Positions 15,877-24,900 of a stretch of 29,654 nt of DNA are shown here, piece by piece; the stretch's first letter is position 1; every line of letters starts with the position of its first letter. Below the pieces are notes generated by a model. That model saw nothing but the letters and a program-made list of their open reading frames with translations. It was not told the DNA's origin and did not search any database. The stretch covers positions 1 to 29,654 of the forward strand of contig CAYYPK010000066.1 in assembly GCA_964473525.1 (NCBI GenBank), written 5' to 3'. This DNA comes from GCA-2687025 sp964473525. GTDB lineage: Bacteria; Poribacteria; WGA-4E; GCA-2687025. The translations under genes were made by a program, and so were the position numbers.

Positions 15877-16914
15877 ATGCGAGGCGCAACCATCTTGGCA
15901 GCTGCTTGCTGGATGCTTGCTGCGTCCGTCTGCTCCGCCGGGCCCGACACGTGGGCGGAGGCAGCGTCGATGCCATCGCCGGCGGATGGGCTGTCCGCGA
16001 GCGTAGTGGGTCGAACGCTGTACGTCATGGGTGGGGCGGAGGGTCAGGTCCTGGCATACAGCCCCGCGACGAACCGATGGACGCGGAAGGCGCCGATGCC
16101 CACGCCTCGCCGGAACCTCGCCACATCGGTCGTGGGCGGTCTGATCTACGCTGTCGGCGGCCACATCCCCGGCCGCGACGCGGACGAGGCCTGGACGGAC
16201 GCGGTCGAGGCGTACGACCCTCGCGCGAACACCTGGCGGAAGCGCGCCCCCATGCCGCAGCCGCGGGGGTTCCTCGGCGCCGCCACTCTCGGCGGGAAGC
16301 TGTACGCCATCGGCGGCTGGGACTGGCGGGAACTGTTCCCTTCCGTGCACGAGTACGATCCGGCGACGGACACGTGGCGGTCGAGGGCCGACATGCCTGA
16401 CCCCCGCTTTGCCTTCGGGACGGCGGCGGTGGACGGCAGGATATACGTCATCGGCGGCCAGTCGGTTGATCCTGGCCCCTGCCCATGCGCCGGCTGGGAG
16501 ATCGTCGGCAGCGTCCTGGAATATGACCCGGTTCGCAACAGATGGGACGCCAGAGCTCCCATGGCCGACCCGCGCTTGCGTCTCGCCGCAGTGGGCGTTG
16601 GCCCCGACGTGTACGCGATCGGCGGCTCGAGCCCCGACCTCGGTGTGATCCACGACCGAGTCGAGATGTACGACTACCGCAGGGATCGGTGGGTTCAAAA
16701 GCGCCCCATGCCGACGGCGCGATCCAGCGTTGCGGCGGCCGCGATCGGCGGGCGGGTGTACGCGGTCGGAGGCCGCGACGGCGCCCAGACCGTGGACGCA
16801 TTGGAAGTGTACGACACCGGGCTGACTCTCCCGGTGGATGGCGCCTCCAAGGCGCCCGGTGTGTGGGCGCGGATCAAGGCCGCTCACGACCGGGCGCCCG
16901 CTGACTCGCGCTGA
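15877..16914 (+). CDS. secreted kelch-repeat beta-propeller protein
   Basis: The 345-residue exported protein (signal peptide ending near C-S-A-G, residue 22) starts at ATG 15877 with GAGGAGCAAGG upstream. It contains six kelch blades, each with a hydrophobic strand plus G-G (L-Y-V-M-G-G, I-Y-A-V-G-G, L-Y-A-I-G-G, I-Y-V-I-G-G, V-Y-A-I-G-G, V-Y-A-V-G-G), then a Tyr and a Trp about six residues on (Y-D-P-A-T-D-T-W). Kelch propellers bind proteins or glycans; some relatives are oxidases or mutarotases, but no catalytic motif is visible. The end (V-D-G-A-S-K-A-P-G-V-W-A-R-I-K) looks like a diverged form of the tail on the LamG proteins. The gene follows the LamG gene by 30 bases. Confidence 0.9.
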   Translation: MRGATILAAACWMLAASVCSAGPDTWAEAASMPSPADGLSASVVGRTLYVMGGAEGQVLAYSPATNRWTRKAPMPTPRRNLATSVVGGLIYAVGGHIPGRDADEAWTDAVEAYDPRANTWRKRAPMPQPRGFLGAATLGGKLYAIGGWDWRELFPSVHEYDPATDTWRSRADMPDPRFAFGTAAVDGRIYVIGGQSVDPGPCPCAGWEIVGSVLEYDPVRNRWDARAPMADPRLRLAAVGVGPDVYAIGGSSPDLGVIHDRVEMYDYRRDRWVQKRPMPTARSSVAAAAIGGRVYAVGGRDGAQTVDALEVYDTGLTLPVDGASKAPGVWARIKAAHDRAPADSR

Positions 16915-17030
16915 GCCGGCGCCACCACCAGACAGATGCCACGCATCCGGCGGCCGGGACAATCGGCCTGGACAGTCGACGGGCGCACAACGCGGGAGAA
17001 CGGCCGCGCGCCAGGCCGGGTCTGCCGCAG

Positions 17031-20000
17031 CTACCGCCGCAGTGTGACTGCGAGTTCGCTGGAGCCAACGGTCACCCGCAGTTCGCGGTGTTCCGTGGCG
17101 TAGCCGTCCCGCATCACACGCAGCCCATACACCCCGACCGGGAGTTGGTAGCGCCGTCTGCTCGCGGCCGGCACAACCAGGAGGCTCCGTGACAGCCCAG
17201 AGTAGTCCAGGGACGTCCCTTCAATAGCCACCCTCGCGTCGGGTGGAGACACCGTAATCACGACGGTCCCGAGCGTCGGTGGCTCGGGTTCGTCCCGGGC
17301 CTCCGTCGCCTGCGCGACAAGGACAAAGCTGCTACCAGGATCGTTGCCGTAGAGCTCGCCGCTCCGAGGCTCCGGGGTGACTCGGTCTAGGTAGAGGAGC
17401 ATCTCCTCCAACGTGAGAATGCCGTCGCCGCCACCGTAGCTTCGGAGCGCTTCGAGAACCTGACGGACGAACGGGCTGTGATAGCCAGGTCGCCCATCCG
17501 GGACGTACTCGCGCCCGCCCGCCGTGATGTATCTCCGCGTGCGGTGGCGGAGCTTCCGCTCGACGTATTCGTCGCGGGGCACCAGGCCGTATGGCTCGTT
17601 GACGGGTCGCGCGCCCGGCGCCATCGCGATCGTCGGGTCCAGCGTCCCACTGAAGCACGAGTCGACCACCAACAGCACGTGCTTGCACGCCAGCCGTTCG
17701 ATGACGGTTCGTAGGTTCTCATGTGAGACATAGGTGTCATAGAACGGATCCTCGTCGAGGGCGGCGCTGTCACGGAACGCCAGGAAGCCCCGCTTCAACC
17801 GCTCGTCGTACCAACCGTGCCCAGAGAACATCACTATGAGTTCATCCGCCTCGTCGTATTCACGATCAGCAAGCGCGTACAGCGCCGTCAGGAAGTCGTG
17901 TCGGGTGGGGTCATCGAGGGCTTCCACGGTGGCGCCGTAGGCCTCGGTGAGCTCCGCCGCGACAGCCTGGATGTCTCCAACGGGGTTCACGAGGTCGGCG
18001 TGGTTGTCGTACTGGTTGACACCTACGAGCAGCGCGTGCGTGCTAACCAACCGTGTCTTGGGCTGACGGACGGTCACCGTGCGGTAGTCCTCGATACCGT
18101 ACTGCTCACGCCGTTCCGTGGCGTTGACGCGGAGGGCCACCGACGAGGCAGCCAGGCCCCCTGGCGCGGCGTACGCAAACGTAAAGCTCGCCGTGCCGCC
18201 GGGGGCCACCGTATCAACCGGGACGCCGGTGGCCGCCACCTCGGACGCCTGCCGATCGCCCAAGGCCACCACTGTCACCCGCACGCCCTCGGCGTCTCCC
18301 GTCCCGTTGTTCGTGAGGGACACCTCAATGGTGTGGACAGACCCGGCAGCGATGACGCCGGCCTCGGAGCCGTCCACGAGAACTGCCGCGACAAGCAGTT
18401 CCGGTTCCGGCGGCGGCTGTGTCTCGAAGCTCAAGTCTGCCGGTTGCGAACGCGCCCCATCGGCGTCGACCGCCACAAGCGTGAGGGTGCGAGTCGTTCC
18501 CTGGACATCCTCCAGAGCCCCGATCGGGAGCGTCACCGCCTCGCTCGCCCCTGCGGCGATATCGCCGACGAACACCGACGCCATGTACATCAGACCGGGT
18601 AGACTCGGCGGGCTGACGACAACGCGCACGCCAGGGGCCACGGCCGACCCTTCGTTGGCAACCTGGATACGCAGAGACGCGGGCTCCCCGGCAACAAGCA
18701 CTCCGTCGGGATCGGCGTCGCGGAGTTGCGCCTCAACAACGGTCAGCGAGGGCGCGGGAGCCTCCCACACTGGCAAGACAACGCGTTCGTCCACGCCGAA
18801 GGAGCCGGCCGCCTCGCGCGCTATGATACGAACCGGTAGATGCACGCCGGTCAGCGTTCTTGGCGGCGCCAGCAGGAACGACACGGAGACGGAACTGGCG
18901 GGGCTCAGGGCCCCCACGCGCACGACGTTGGGGCCGTCCGCCTGTTGCGCCGACGAAGGCAGCGCTGTGACGTCCGCCGTATCGGCGATCAGCGAGACCG
19001 AGACATCTGCCGCAGGTCCGGAGCCCTCGTTGCGTATGGTAATCGACGCTGTCGTGGTCTCTCCCGGCGTGACGCCGTTGTCGTCCGTGGTGGCGTAGTC
19101 GAGAATTGTCAGCGACGGCTCCGGACGCTGTCGTGTCGCAAGACGGTACACCGACGATGCCACGAGAACGCCGTCCGCGTCGCGGACGCTGATCTGCAAT
19201 TCGTGCGCCGCGGTGGTGATCTCAGCGGTCGCTCTGATGGACACCGAGAAGGCAGTGAACGCCCCGGGGAGGACGTCCGGGACATCTAGTCGTGGCACGT
19301 ACACGAGATGCGGTATCGCTGGAGGCGATATGGCGATCTGGAAGCCGGAAGCGGCGCCATCGCCGTCGTTGTGCACGCGGATGTTGAGATCAGCGGTGCT
19401 CTCGGCCTCAAGGACGCCATCGCCGATGGGTGTCCGCAGAGAGATGTCTGCTTCGGACAGCCGTAGTCGCGGCGTTGGTGATGGCGCCACAGTCGGTGTA
19501 GGCGGTTCGTCTTGTGGGGCTACAGGCTCTGCCGCAGGCTCGGGCTGCACGGCGAGTGGGGCGCCAGAAGTGTCGCGTCGCCACAGGCGCGTGACGCGAT
19601 CGCTGCCTACCGACACGAGCCAGTCGCCCACGGCGCCGAAGGCCACGTCGTTGACGGCCTTAGAGTGACCCTCCAGGACGGCGAGCTCCGAGCCGCTTGA
19701 GGCCTCCCAGAGCCGAACAGTCTCGTCGTCAGAGCACGTTGCGATGAGATCGCCCGCCGGCGAGACGGCGACGCCTCGTATGGCCGCGATGTGACCAGTA
19801 GACGCGCGAGCCGACACGCCGGGCGCCCACACCGTGAGCACTCCAGCCTCGCCGCCAGCCGCGAACGTGTTCCCATCGTCACTGCGTGCGATGGCCGCAT
19901 TGATCGCCCCGTCCTTCGCCGTGATGTACCTCTCGCCGAGGTAAGCCCCGGTTGTGGTGGCGAGGCCATGGATCCGAATGGACGTCCAGTCGAACGGGCC

Positions 20001-20615
20001 TCCTGATACGAGCGCCATGGCGCCTGAGACGTCGATGAGAATGTCAGTCACGACGCCTACGCGTCCTCGCACGCCGTACTCGCGCAGCTTGCCGCCGCTG
20101 TTGGCGTCGAAGAACCGTACGACGTTGTCCGACCCGCCGCTGATGATGATGTTGTTCTCGCCGTCGATCGCCACGGCTGTGGCCGCGGATCGGGTGCCGC
20201 GGATTTCCAGGCGGATTCTCCGCCGGTCAACGTCCCATACGCGTAGAGTGCGGTCTTTGCTCGCCGACACGAGGTATGCGCCTGTCGGGTCGTATGCGAC
20301 GTCGTTCACCGCGTCGGTGTGGCCGCGAAGGGCGCTGTTCTTCCCAGTGAGGACGTTGCGTAAGCGCACGGTGCCGTCCTCGGCGCCGGTGACGATGCTC
20401 TCCCCGTCCGGGGATGCGGCTACGGTGAGTATCGGGCCGCCCGGCTCCCGCCACTTGTCCGCCTCGACCCATTCTTCGGGCGCGGCGAGAGCGGGGAGCG
20501 TCAGGCGCGCAAGGAGGAGCAGCGCAAGCAGTGGGAAGAGTTGGGAGGAAGCGACGGGTCGATTGCCCAAGGCGCCCTCGAGGGGTTGGACGGGACGTCG
20601 GCGTCCGTTAGACAC
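17031..20615 (-). CDS. exported WD40-CARDB-caspase-like-PEGA multidomain protein
   Basis: The 1194-residue protein starts at GTG 20615; an in-frame TTG at 20570 would give a tidier signal peptide. The order is: signal peptide (to about residue 44), seven WD40 blades (about 60-345, e.g. T-L-R-V-W-D-V and T-V-R-L-W-E-A), a Pro-rich linker, four CARDB-type adhesion domains (about 390-840), and a caspase-like C14 domain (about 855-1095). The C14 domain has F-S-G-H-G-W (His933) and V-D-S-C-F-S-G (Cys987), the catalytic dyad of metacaspases and related bacterial proteases, which typically cut after basic residues. A PEGA-type surface domain (about 1105-1194) ends it. Its substrate is unknown; a role in surface protein processing or self-recognition is inferred. 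It converges on the kelch gene. Confidence 0.9.
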   Translation of the reverse strand: MSNGRRRPVQPLEGALGNRPVASSQLFPLLALLLLARLTLPALAAPEEWVEADKWREPGGPILTVAASPDGESIVTGAEDGTVRLRNVLTGKNSALRGHTDAVNDVAYDPTGAYLVSASKDRTLRVWDVDRRRIRLEIRGTRSAATAVAIDGENNIIISGGSDNVVRFFDANSGGKLREYGVRGRVGVVTDILIDVSGAMALVSGGPFDWTSIRIHGLATTTGAYLGERYITAKDGAINAAIARSDDGNTFAAGGEAGVLTVWAPGVSARASTGHIAAIRGVAVSPAGDLIATCSDDETVRLWEASSGSELAVLEGHSKAVNDVAFGAVGDWLVSVGSDRVTRLWRRDTSGAPLAVQPEPAAEPVAPQDEPPTPTVAPSPTPRLRLSEADISLRTPIGDGVLEAESTADLNIRVHNDGDGAASGFQIAISPPAIPHLVYVPRLDVPDVLPGAFTAFSVSIRATAEITTAAHELQISVRDADGVLVASSVYRLATRQRPEPSLTILDYATTDDNGVTPGETTTASITIRNEGSGPAADVSVSLIADTADVTALPSSAQQADGPNVVRVGALSPASSVSVSFLLAPPRTLTGVHLPVRIIAREAAGSFGVDERVVLPVWEAPAPSLTVVEAQLRDADPDGVLVAGEPASLRIQVANEGSAVAPGVRVVVSPPSLPGLMYMASVFVGDIAAGASEAVTLPIGALEDVQGTTRTLTLVAVDADGARSQPADLSFETQPPPEPELLVAAVLVDGSEAGVIAAGSVHTIEVSLTNNGTGDAEGVRVTVVALGDRQASEVAATGVPVDTVAPGGTASFTFAYAAPGGLAASSVALRVNATERREQYGIEDYRTVTVRQPKTRLVSTHALLVGVNQYDNHADLVNPVGDIQAVAAELTEAYGATVEALDDPTRHDFLTALYALADREYDEADELIVMFSGHGWYDERLKRGFLAFRDSAALDEDPFYDTYVSHENLRTVIERLACKHVLLVVDSCFSGTLDPTIAMAPGARPVNEPYGLVPRDEYVERKLRHRTRRYITAGGREYVPDGRPGYHSPFVRQVLEALRSYGGGDGILTLEEMLLYLDRVTPEPRSGELYGNDPGSSFVLVAQATEARDEPEPPTLGTVVITVSPPDARVAIEGTSLDYSGLSRSLLVVPAASRRRYQLPVGVYGLRVMRDGYATEHRELRVTVGSSELAVTLRR

Positions 20616-20639
20616 TGATATCGCCCAGCGTCTTTGGGA

Positions 20640-20669
20640 ATTCTAAACGGCCTGCCGCAGAGAACACAA
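20640..20669 (-). promoter_or_regulatory. sigma70-like promoter of the WD40-caspase gene
   Basis: On the minus strand TTGTGT (20664-20669) and TAGAAT (20640-20645; five of six consensus) are separated by 18 bases. The predicted start of transcription is about 18 bases before the GTG at 20615. This leaves a very short leader with no good Shine-Dalgarno. Confidence 0.55.
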
Positions 20670-20805
20670 TACAATCCGTAACCCGCGACACGCTCGCGAC
20701 GCGTCTTCACCCCGTTCGTTGGCATCGTCCGACGCGGTGCAAAGGCGCTGGCGAGGGCCGAAGCTTGCCGGGCGTGTGACCTCAACGCCGGCTCCGGCGC
20801 CGCAA

Positions 20806-21075
20806 TCATCGAGGGATCGCCCTCACCGCAGACGCGATCAGGTTCTTCCCGCGCTCCATCTCCATCCACCCATCGATGATGACGTGTCCGCCCTTGGACA
20901 GCTCCGCGCCGCCGCGTCTGTAGATGTCCTCGAACAGCACGGCGTCCATGATGCCGGTCTCGTCGCTGAGATTCAGGGACACGACCGTCTTACCGGAGCG
21001 CGTGGGCAGCTTGTGGATGTTCACTGTCAGGCCCGACGCGAGGATGCGGCGCGGATCCGGGAGAATCGTTCCAAC
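20806..21075 (-). pseudogene. duplicated 3'-end fragment of dnaE2
   Basis: On the minus strand, 81 codons ending at TGA 20806-20808 encode P-R-R-I-L-A-S-G through A-I-P-R, a second copy of the last 81 residues (OB-fold region) of the DnaE2 at 21996-25085. The two differ at ten of these residues, and about nine in ten bases match at a constant offset of 1190 bp. Upstream of this block a 21-base deletion separates it from a further short match (G-T, around 21070). There is no polymerase body, so it cannot act as a polymerase. Nothing shows that it is translated. Confidence 0.88.
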
Positions 21076-21216
21076 TCCAGCCGGCCACACGAGTTTGCAT
21101 GCTCCCGGAGGCCCACAGTCCAGCTTGTCCATCGACCCCGGTCCTCGTATCCTGAGGCCGTTCATCGGGGCTTGCCGCGCGATGTCGTCGCATGGTCCAC
21201 GGATTCGGAGCGACCA

Positions 21217-21474
21217 ATGTCTGGATTCATGGTATTCGCCCTCATCGTCGGTGCGTGGTTGTCCATGATCCTGGGGGCGCTCATAAACGACCAGCATTGG
21301 AAGAGGCATAAGCTGGGGAAGGGCTCGGCCCAGCGCCGGTTGGAGGATGTCGAAGGGACGCTACGCGCCATTGAGGAGCGCATCGCGCGCGTGGAACAGC
21401 ACCACGCGGATGACGTGCTAGACACGTACAGAGCTGAAGCGGCCCAACTGCCGCGCGAACGCGATGACAGGTAA
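21217..21474 (+). CDS. small membrane protein with one TM helix and coiled coil (PspB-like layout)
   Basis: The 85-residue protein starts at ATG 21217 with GGAG at 21207-21210. It has one N-terminal transmembrane helix (about residues 4-23: F-M-V-F-A-L-I-V-G-A-W-L-S-M-I-L-G), a basic stretch (K-R-H-K-L-G-K), and an amphipathic coiled coil (about 41-62: L-E-D-V-E-G-T-L-R-A-I-E-E-R-I-A-R-V-E). This layout resembles PspB of the phage-shock system, but no pspA or pspC is nearby, so only the layout is claimed. It is transcribed opposite to its neighbours and lies between the two copies of the dnaE2 3' end. A 17-bp stretch in its 3' part recurs in the nucleotidyltransferase gene. Confidence 0.65.
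   Translation: MSGFMVFALIVGAWLSMILGALINDQHWKRHKLGKGSAQRRLEDVEGTLRAIEERIARVEQHHADDVLDTYRAEAAQLPRERDDR
21426..21442 (+). repeat. 17-bp direct repeat, copy 1
   Basis: GTACAGAGCTGAAGCGG occurs here, inside the 3' part of the small membrane-protein gene, and again at 21726-21742, exactly 300 bp downstream inside the nucleotidyltransferase gene. Confidence 0.8.
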
Positions 21475-21590
21475 CGTCGACCTACGCGCCGTGGGGACAC
21501 CCACCCGGCGATGGTCACCATGTGGCCGAATCCATCTACGCGACAGGCTTCCCGCGGGAGAGAGGCACGCGATACGGGGTTCTAGCGCGC

Positions 21591-21926
21591 TCACCCGCCA
21601 TGCAGTGTCGTGCCCTCGCGCAGGGCTGGGTAGTAGACCGTGTCTGGAGCGTCGCCATGGCGGGCGATATCGCCGGTGGTTGCTACGACGATGTCCTTCC
21701 CAACGCCGCTACCGGCGAGAAGCGTGTACAGAGCTGAAGCGGTCTTGCGCCGGTGCGTGCCGTCCGGCATGACGACGAGGAGGTCGACGTCACTCCCGGC
21801 GTCGGCGTCGCCGCGCGCGTGGGAGCCGAACAGAATCACTCGCTCCGGGTCGCAGTGCTCTACGATCCGGCGCGCCATCACCTCGATGATGCGCTCGCGT
21901 TCCGCCATGTCCGTGACGAATGCCAT
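21591..21926 (-). CDS. MNT-type nucleotidyltransferase domain protein
   Basis: The 111-residue protein (starting at ATG 21926, which has GAGG at suitable distance; a GTG at 21953 is possible) is a minimal nucleotidyltransferase: V-I-L-F-G-S-H-A-R-G-D-A-D-A-G-S-D-V-D-L-L-V-V has the G-S-x-A-R-G...D-x-D core that binds nucleotide and metal. Such proteins usually pair with a HEPN partner as MntA/HepT toxin-antitoxin systems, in which the MNT partner AMPylates and silences the HEPN RNase. No HEPN gene is recognisable beside it, so it may be an orphan. It lies downstream of dnaE2 in the same direction, inside the segment bracketed by dnaE2 3'-end copies. Confidence 0.85.
   Translation of the reverse strand: MAFVTDMAERERIIEVMARRIVEHCDPERVILFGSHARGDADAGSDVDLLVVMPDGTHRRKTASALYTLLAGSGVGKDIVVATTGDIARHGDAPDTVYYPALREGTTLHGG
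21726..21742 (+). repeat. 17-bp direct repeat, copy 2
   Basis: This is identical to 21426-21442. Read on the minus strand it encodes A-S-A-L-Y-T of the nucleotidyltransferase, so this is probably the original copy. Confidence 0.8.
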
Positions 21927-21995
21927 CGCCTGTTCCTCACTGCAACTGACCACAAGTTGAGGATGGCATGGGGCGGACTGTCCGGCAAGTCGTTG

Positions 21996-24900
21996 TCATC
22001 GCGGGATCGCCGTCACGGACGACGCAATCAGGTTCTTCCCGCGCTCCAGCTCCATCCACCCGTCGATGATGACGAGCCCGCCCTTGAACAGCTCCGCGCC
22101 GTCGCGCTTGTAGATGTCCTCGAACAGCACGGCGTCCATGATGCCCGTCTCGTCGCTGAGATTCAGGAACACGACCGTCTTACCGGAGCGCGTGGGCGGC
22201 TTGTGGATGTTCACCGTGACGCCTGACGCGAGGATGCGGCGCGGCTCCGTGAGCGCCTTCGCCTCCGCGCAGGTCATCGTTCCCGGCGGACGGTAGAACT
22301 CCATCGGGTGGTACTTCGCGCAGAACCCGACGGACTTCCACTCAAGGCTGCACTTCTCCAACTCGGTGTAGTCCTCGACGTCCGGCAGCGAAAACGCTGG
22401 CGCCTCCAACCCCAACGGGTTCTCGCCCATGTCCACGTCGTATCGATCCTCCGCCAACGCCCATAGCAGCGCGCGACGGTTTGGATAGAGGCGATCGAAA
22501 GCGCCTGCGTAGGCGAGCATCTCCAACTCGTTCCGGCGCGGCTCGACGCGCGTCACGAAGTCCCTGAGACTCACGAACGGGTCGAGGAAATGCTCCGTCT
22601 CCATGCGCTCCCGCGTGCGGGACGACAGCCCATGCACCGCGCGCCATCCCGTGCGGATGGTGTTCTCCGCCGCCGTGAAGTTGTCGCGACTGTGCTGGAT
22701 GTCCAACGGCAGCACGTCGATGCCCCGCCGCTTCGCCTCCTGCATCAGCACAAACGTCGGGAAATAGCCCATCGGCTGATGGTTCAGCATCGCCGCGTAG
22801 AACGGCGCCGGGTGATGCTTCAGCAGGTACGTCGTGCGGTACGCCGTGTCTCCAAACGAAACGGCGTGCGCCTCCGCGAACCCATAGCCCGTGTAGTTCC
22901 CGATGAAGTCGAACACGCGATCCGCGTCGGCGCGTGAGACTCCCTTCGTCGCGGCGCCCTGTCTGAATCGCTCGCGCCACTCCGCCAACTCCTCGTCCGT
23001 TGGGCGGTCGCCGATGACGCGCCGCAGCTTGTCCGCCGCTCCTACGGAAAGGCCGCCAACAGCCTGCGCGATCTCGTTCACCTGCTCCTGAAACACGAGC
23101 ACGCCGTTCGTCCCGCGAAGGATCGGCTCCGTAAGTGGATGTGGGTAGACGATGGACTTCGGATCCTCCCTGCCGTCGAGGAAACGCCGCTTACCGTCAT
23201 CCTTCATCGGCCCCGGACGAATCAACGCCACCGCGACGATGATGTCGTCCAGGCTTTGGGCGTTCAGCTCCGCCTGCAACACGCGCTGCGCGGGCGACTG
23301 GATGTTGAACGCCCCCGCCGTCTCGCCCGTGTTGATGAGCTCGAACGTCTCCGGGTCGTCGGTGGGTATCTCGTCGTATTCGAACGCGTCCTCCTCGCCA
23401 TAGGTATCAGACGTCAGCGCCTGGCGCTGCATGTGGTGTTCCGTGTCCTGCACGGCGCCGAACATAGGCAGGCAGAGCAGATCCAGCTTAGGTATGTCCA
23501 CGTTCTCCAGGTCGCGCTTGTCGAACGGGATGATGTTGACACCCTTCGCCGCCTCTTGCAGGTGCGCGATGCCGTAGATGGGCTTGCCGCAGATGACGAC
23601 GCCACCGCAGTGCGTCCCGATATGGCGTGGCTGCCCGGCGATCTCGTGGCAGAAGCGGAACAGATGCCCGAGGCGCTTCTTGGACACGTTCAGGGCGCGC
23701 AACTCCGGCACCGTGTCGAGATGCCTCTCGATGTCGGTAGCGCGCGCGCTCCAGGGGATGCGCTTCGCGATGACGCCCAACTCGTCCTCGCGGAACCCCA
23801 GCGTCTTGCCCACCTCGCGGAACGCGCCGCGCGCCTTGTATCGCTGGAAGGTGCACACCGTCGCGACGTAGTCCTCGCCGTACGTGTCGGAGACGTACTG
23901 CGTCACCTTGTCCCGGTCCTCGCGCGTGAAGTCGAGGTCGATGTCGGGGTCGTGCATGCGATCGGTGTTCATGAAGCGCGAGAACATGAGCTTCCGACGC
24001 GGGTCGATACGCGACATCTTGAGAAGCCGCACAATGACGGAGCCACCCGCCGAACCACGCCCCGCGTAGCGCATGCCCTTCTCGCGCGCGAATCTCACAA
24101 CGTCTTCGACGACGAGGAAGTACCCGGCGTATCCCGACCGGATGATGATCTCCAGCTCGTGGGTGATCTGCGGCAGCAGGTCGCTGGGCACCTCGCCGTA
24201 GCGTTGGATCGTCGCCGCGAGCGTCTTCTGCGTGAGCGCCTTGCCAGCGTCCTCGCCACGCTGACCGGGGAAGTCGGGCAGGAAGTCGTGACCTCCAATG
24301 ACGAACGGCTCGCACATCTCCGCGACGCGCAGCGTGTTCCCAACCGCTTTGGGGCAGTCGGCGAAGATGCGACGCATGACGTCCGGCGCCTTGAGGTACT
24401 CCTCGCCGTTGATGCGGCGCTCCGGGTGCGGCTCGTCGATGCGCGTGCCCGTGCGAATGCAGGTCATAACGTCGCGTAGGTAGAAATCCTCACGCGTGGC
24501 GCCGTGGACGTTGTTCGTCGCGACGACACGGACGCCCGCGCTGCTAGCAAGGTCGCGCAACGCGGCGTTCAGGATGCGATCTCCAGGCCACGCCAGGCGC
24601 TGAATCTCGACGAAGCACGCGTCGCGCCCGAACGCCGCGACGAGTCGGTCGAGAGTGCGCCGCGCGCCGTCCATGTCACCGTGAACCACCGCCTGCGGGA
24701 CGGCTCCCCGCGCGCAGCCAGTCAGGCAGATGAGCCCCTCGGCGTGCTCCTCGACCCACTCCCAAGCCACCTGCGGGGCTCCGCGTTCGTGTCGCAGGTG
24801 CGCCTTCGAGAGGAGTCGGCACAGGTTCTCGTAGCCCACGGCGTTCCGAGCGAGGAGAATCAGGCGGGAGGCGTCGTCCAACCCGATTTCGGCGCCAACG

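Noticed and set aside
15070..16962. Minus-strand open frame of about 630 codons opposite the LamG and kelch genes
   Set aside because: It is antisense to two genes with signal peptides, repeats and ribosome-binding sites. Its translation has no recognisable domain, so it is a shadow frame.
20501..20869. Minus-strand frame with a Cys-x-x-Cys stretch (Y-C-V-L-C-G-R-P-F-R) upstream of the WD40-caspase gene
   Set aside because: It resembles half a zinc ribbon, but it lies over the promoter of the WD40-caspase gene, has no second knuckle and no ribosome-binding site. It could belong to a dispersed repeat; worth a search but not callable.
23139..24479. Plus-strand open frame of about 446 codons inside dnaE2
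   Set aside because: It is the antisense of a well-conserved polymerase and shows no motif of its own.
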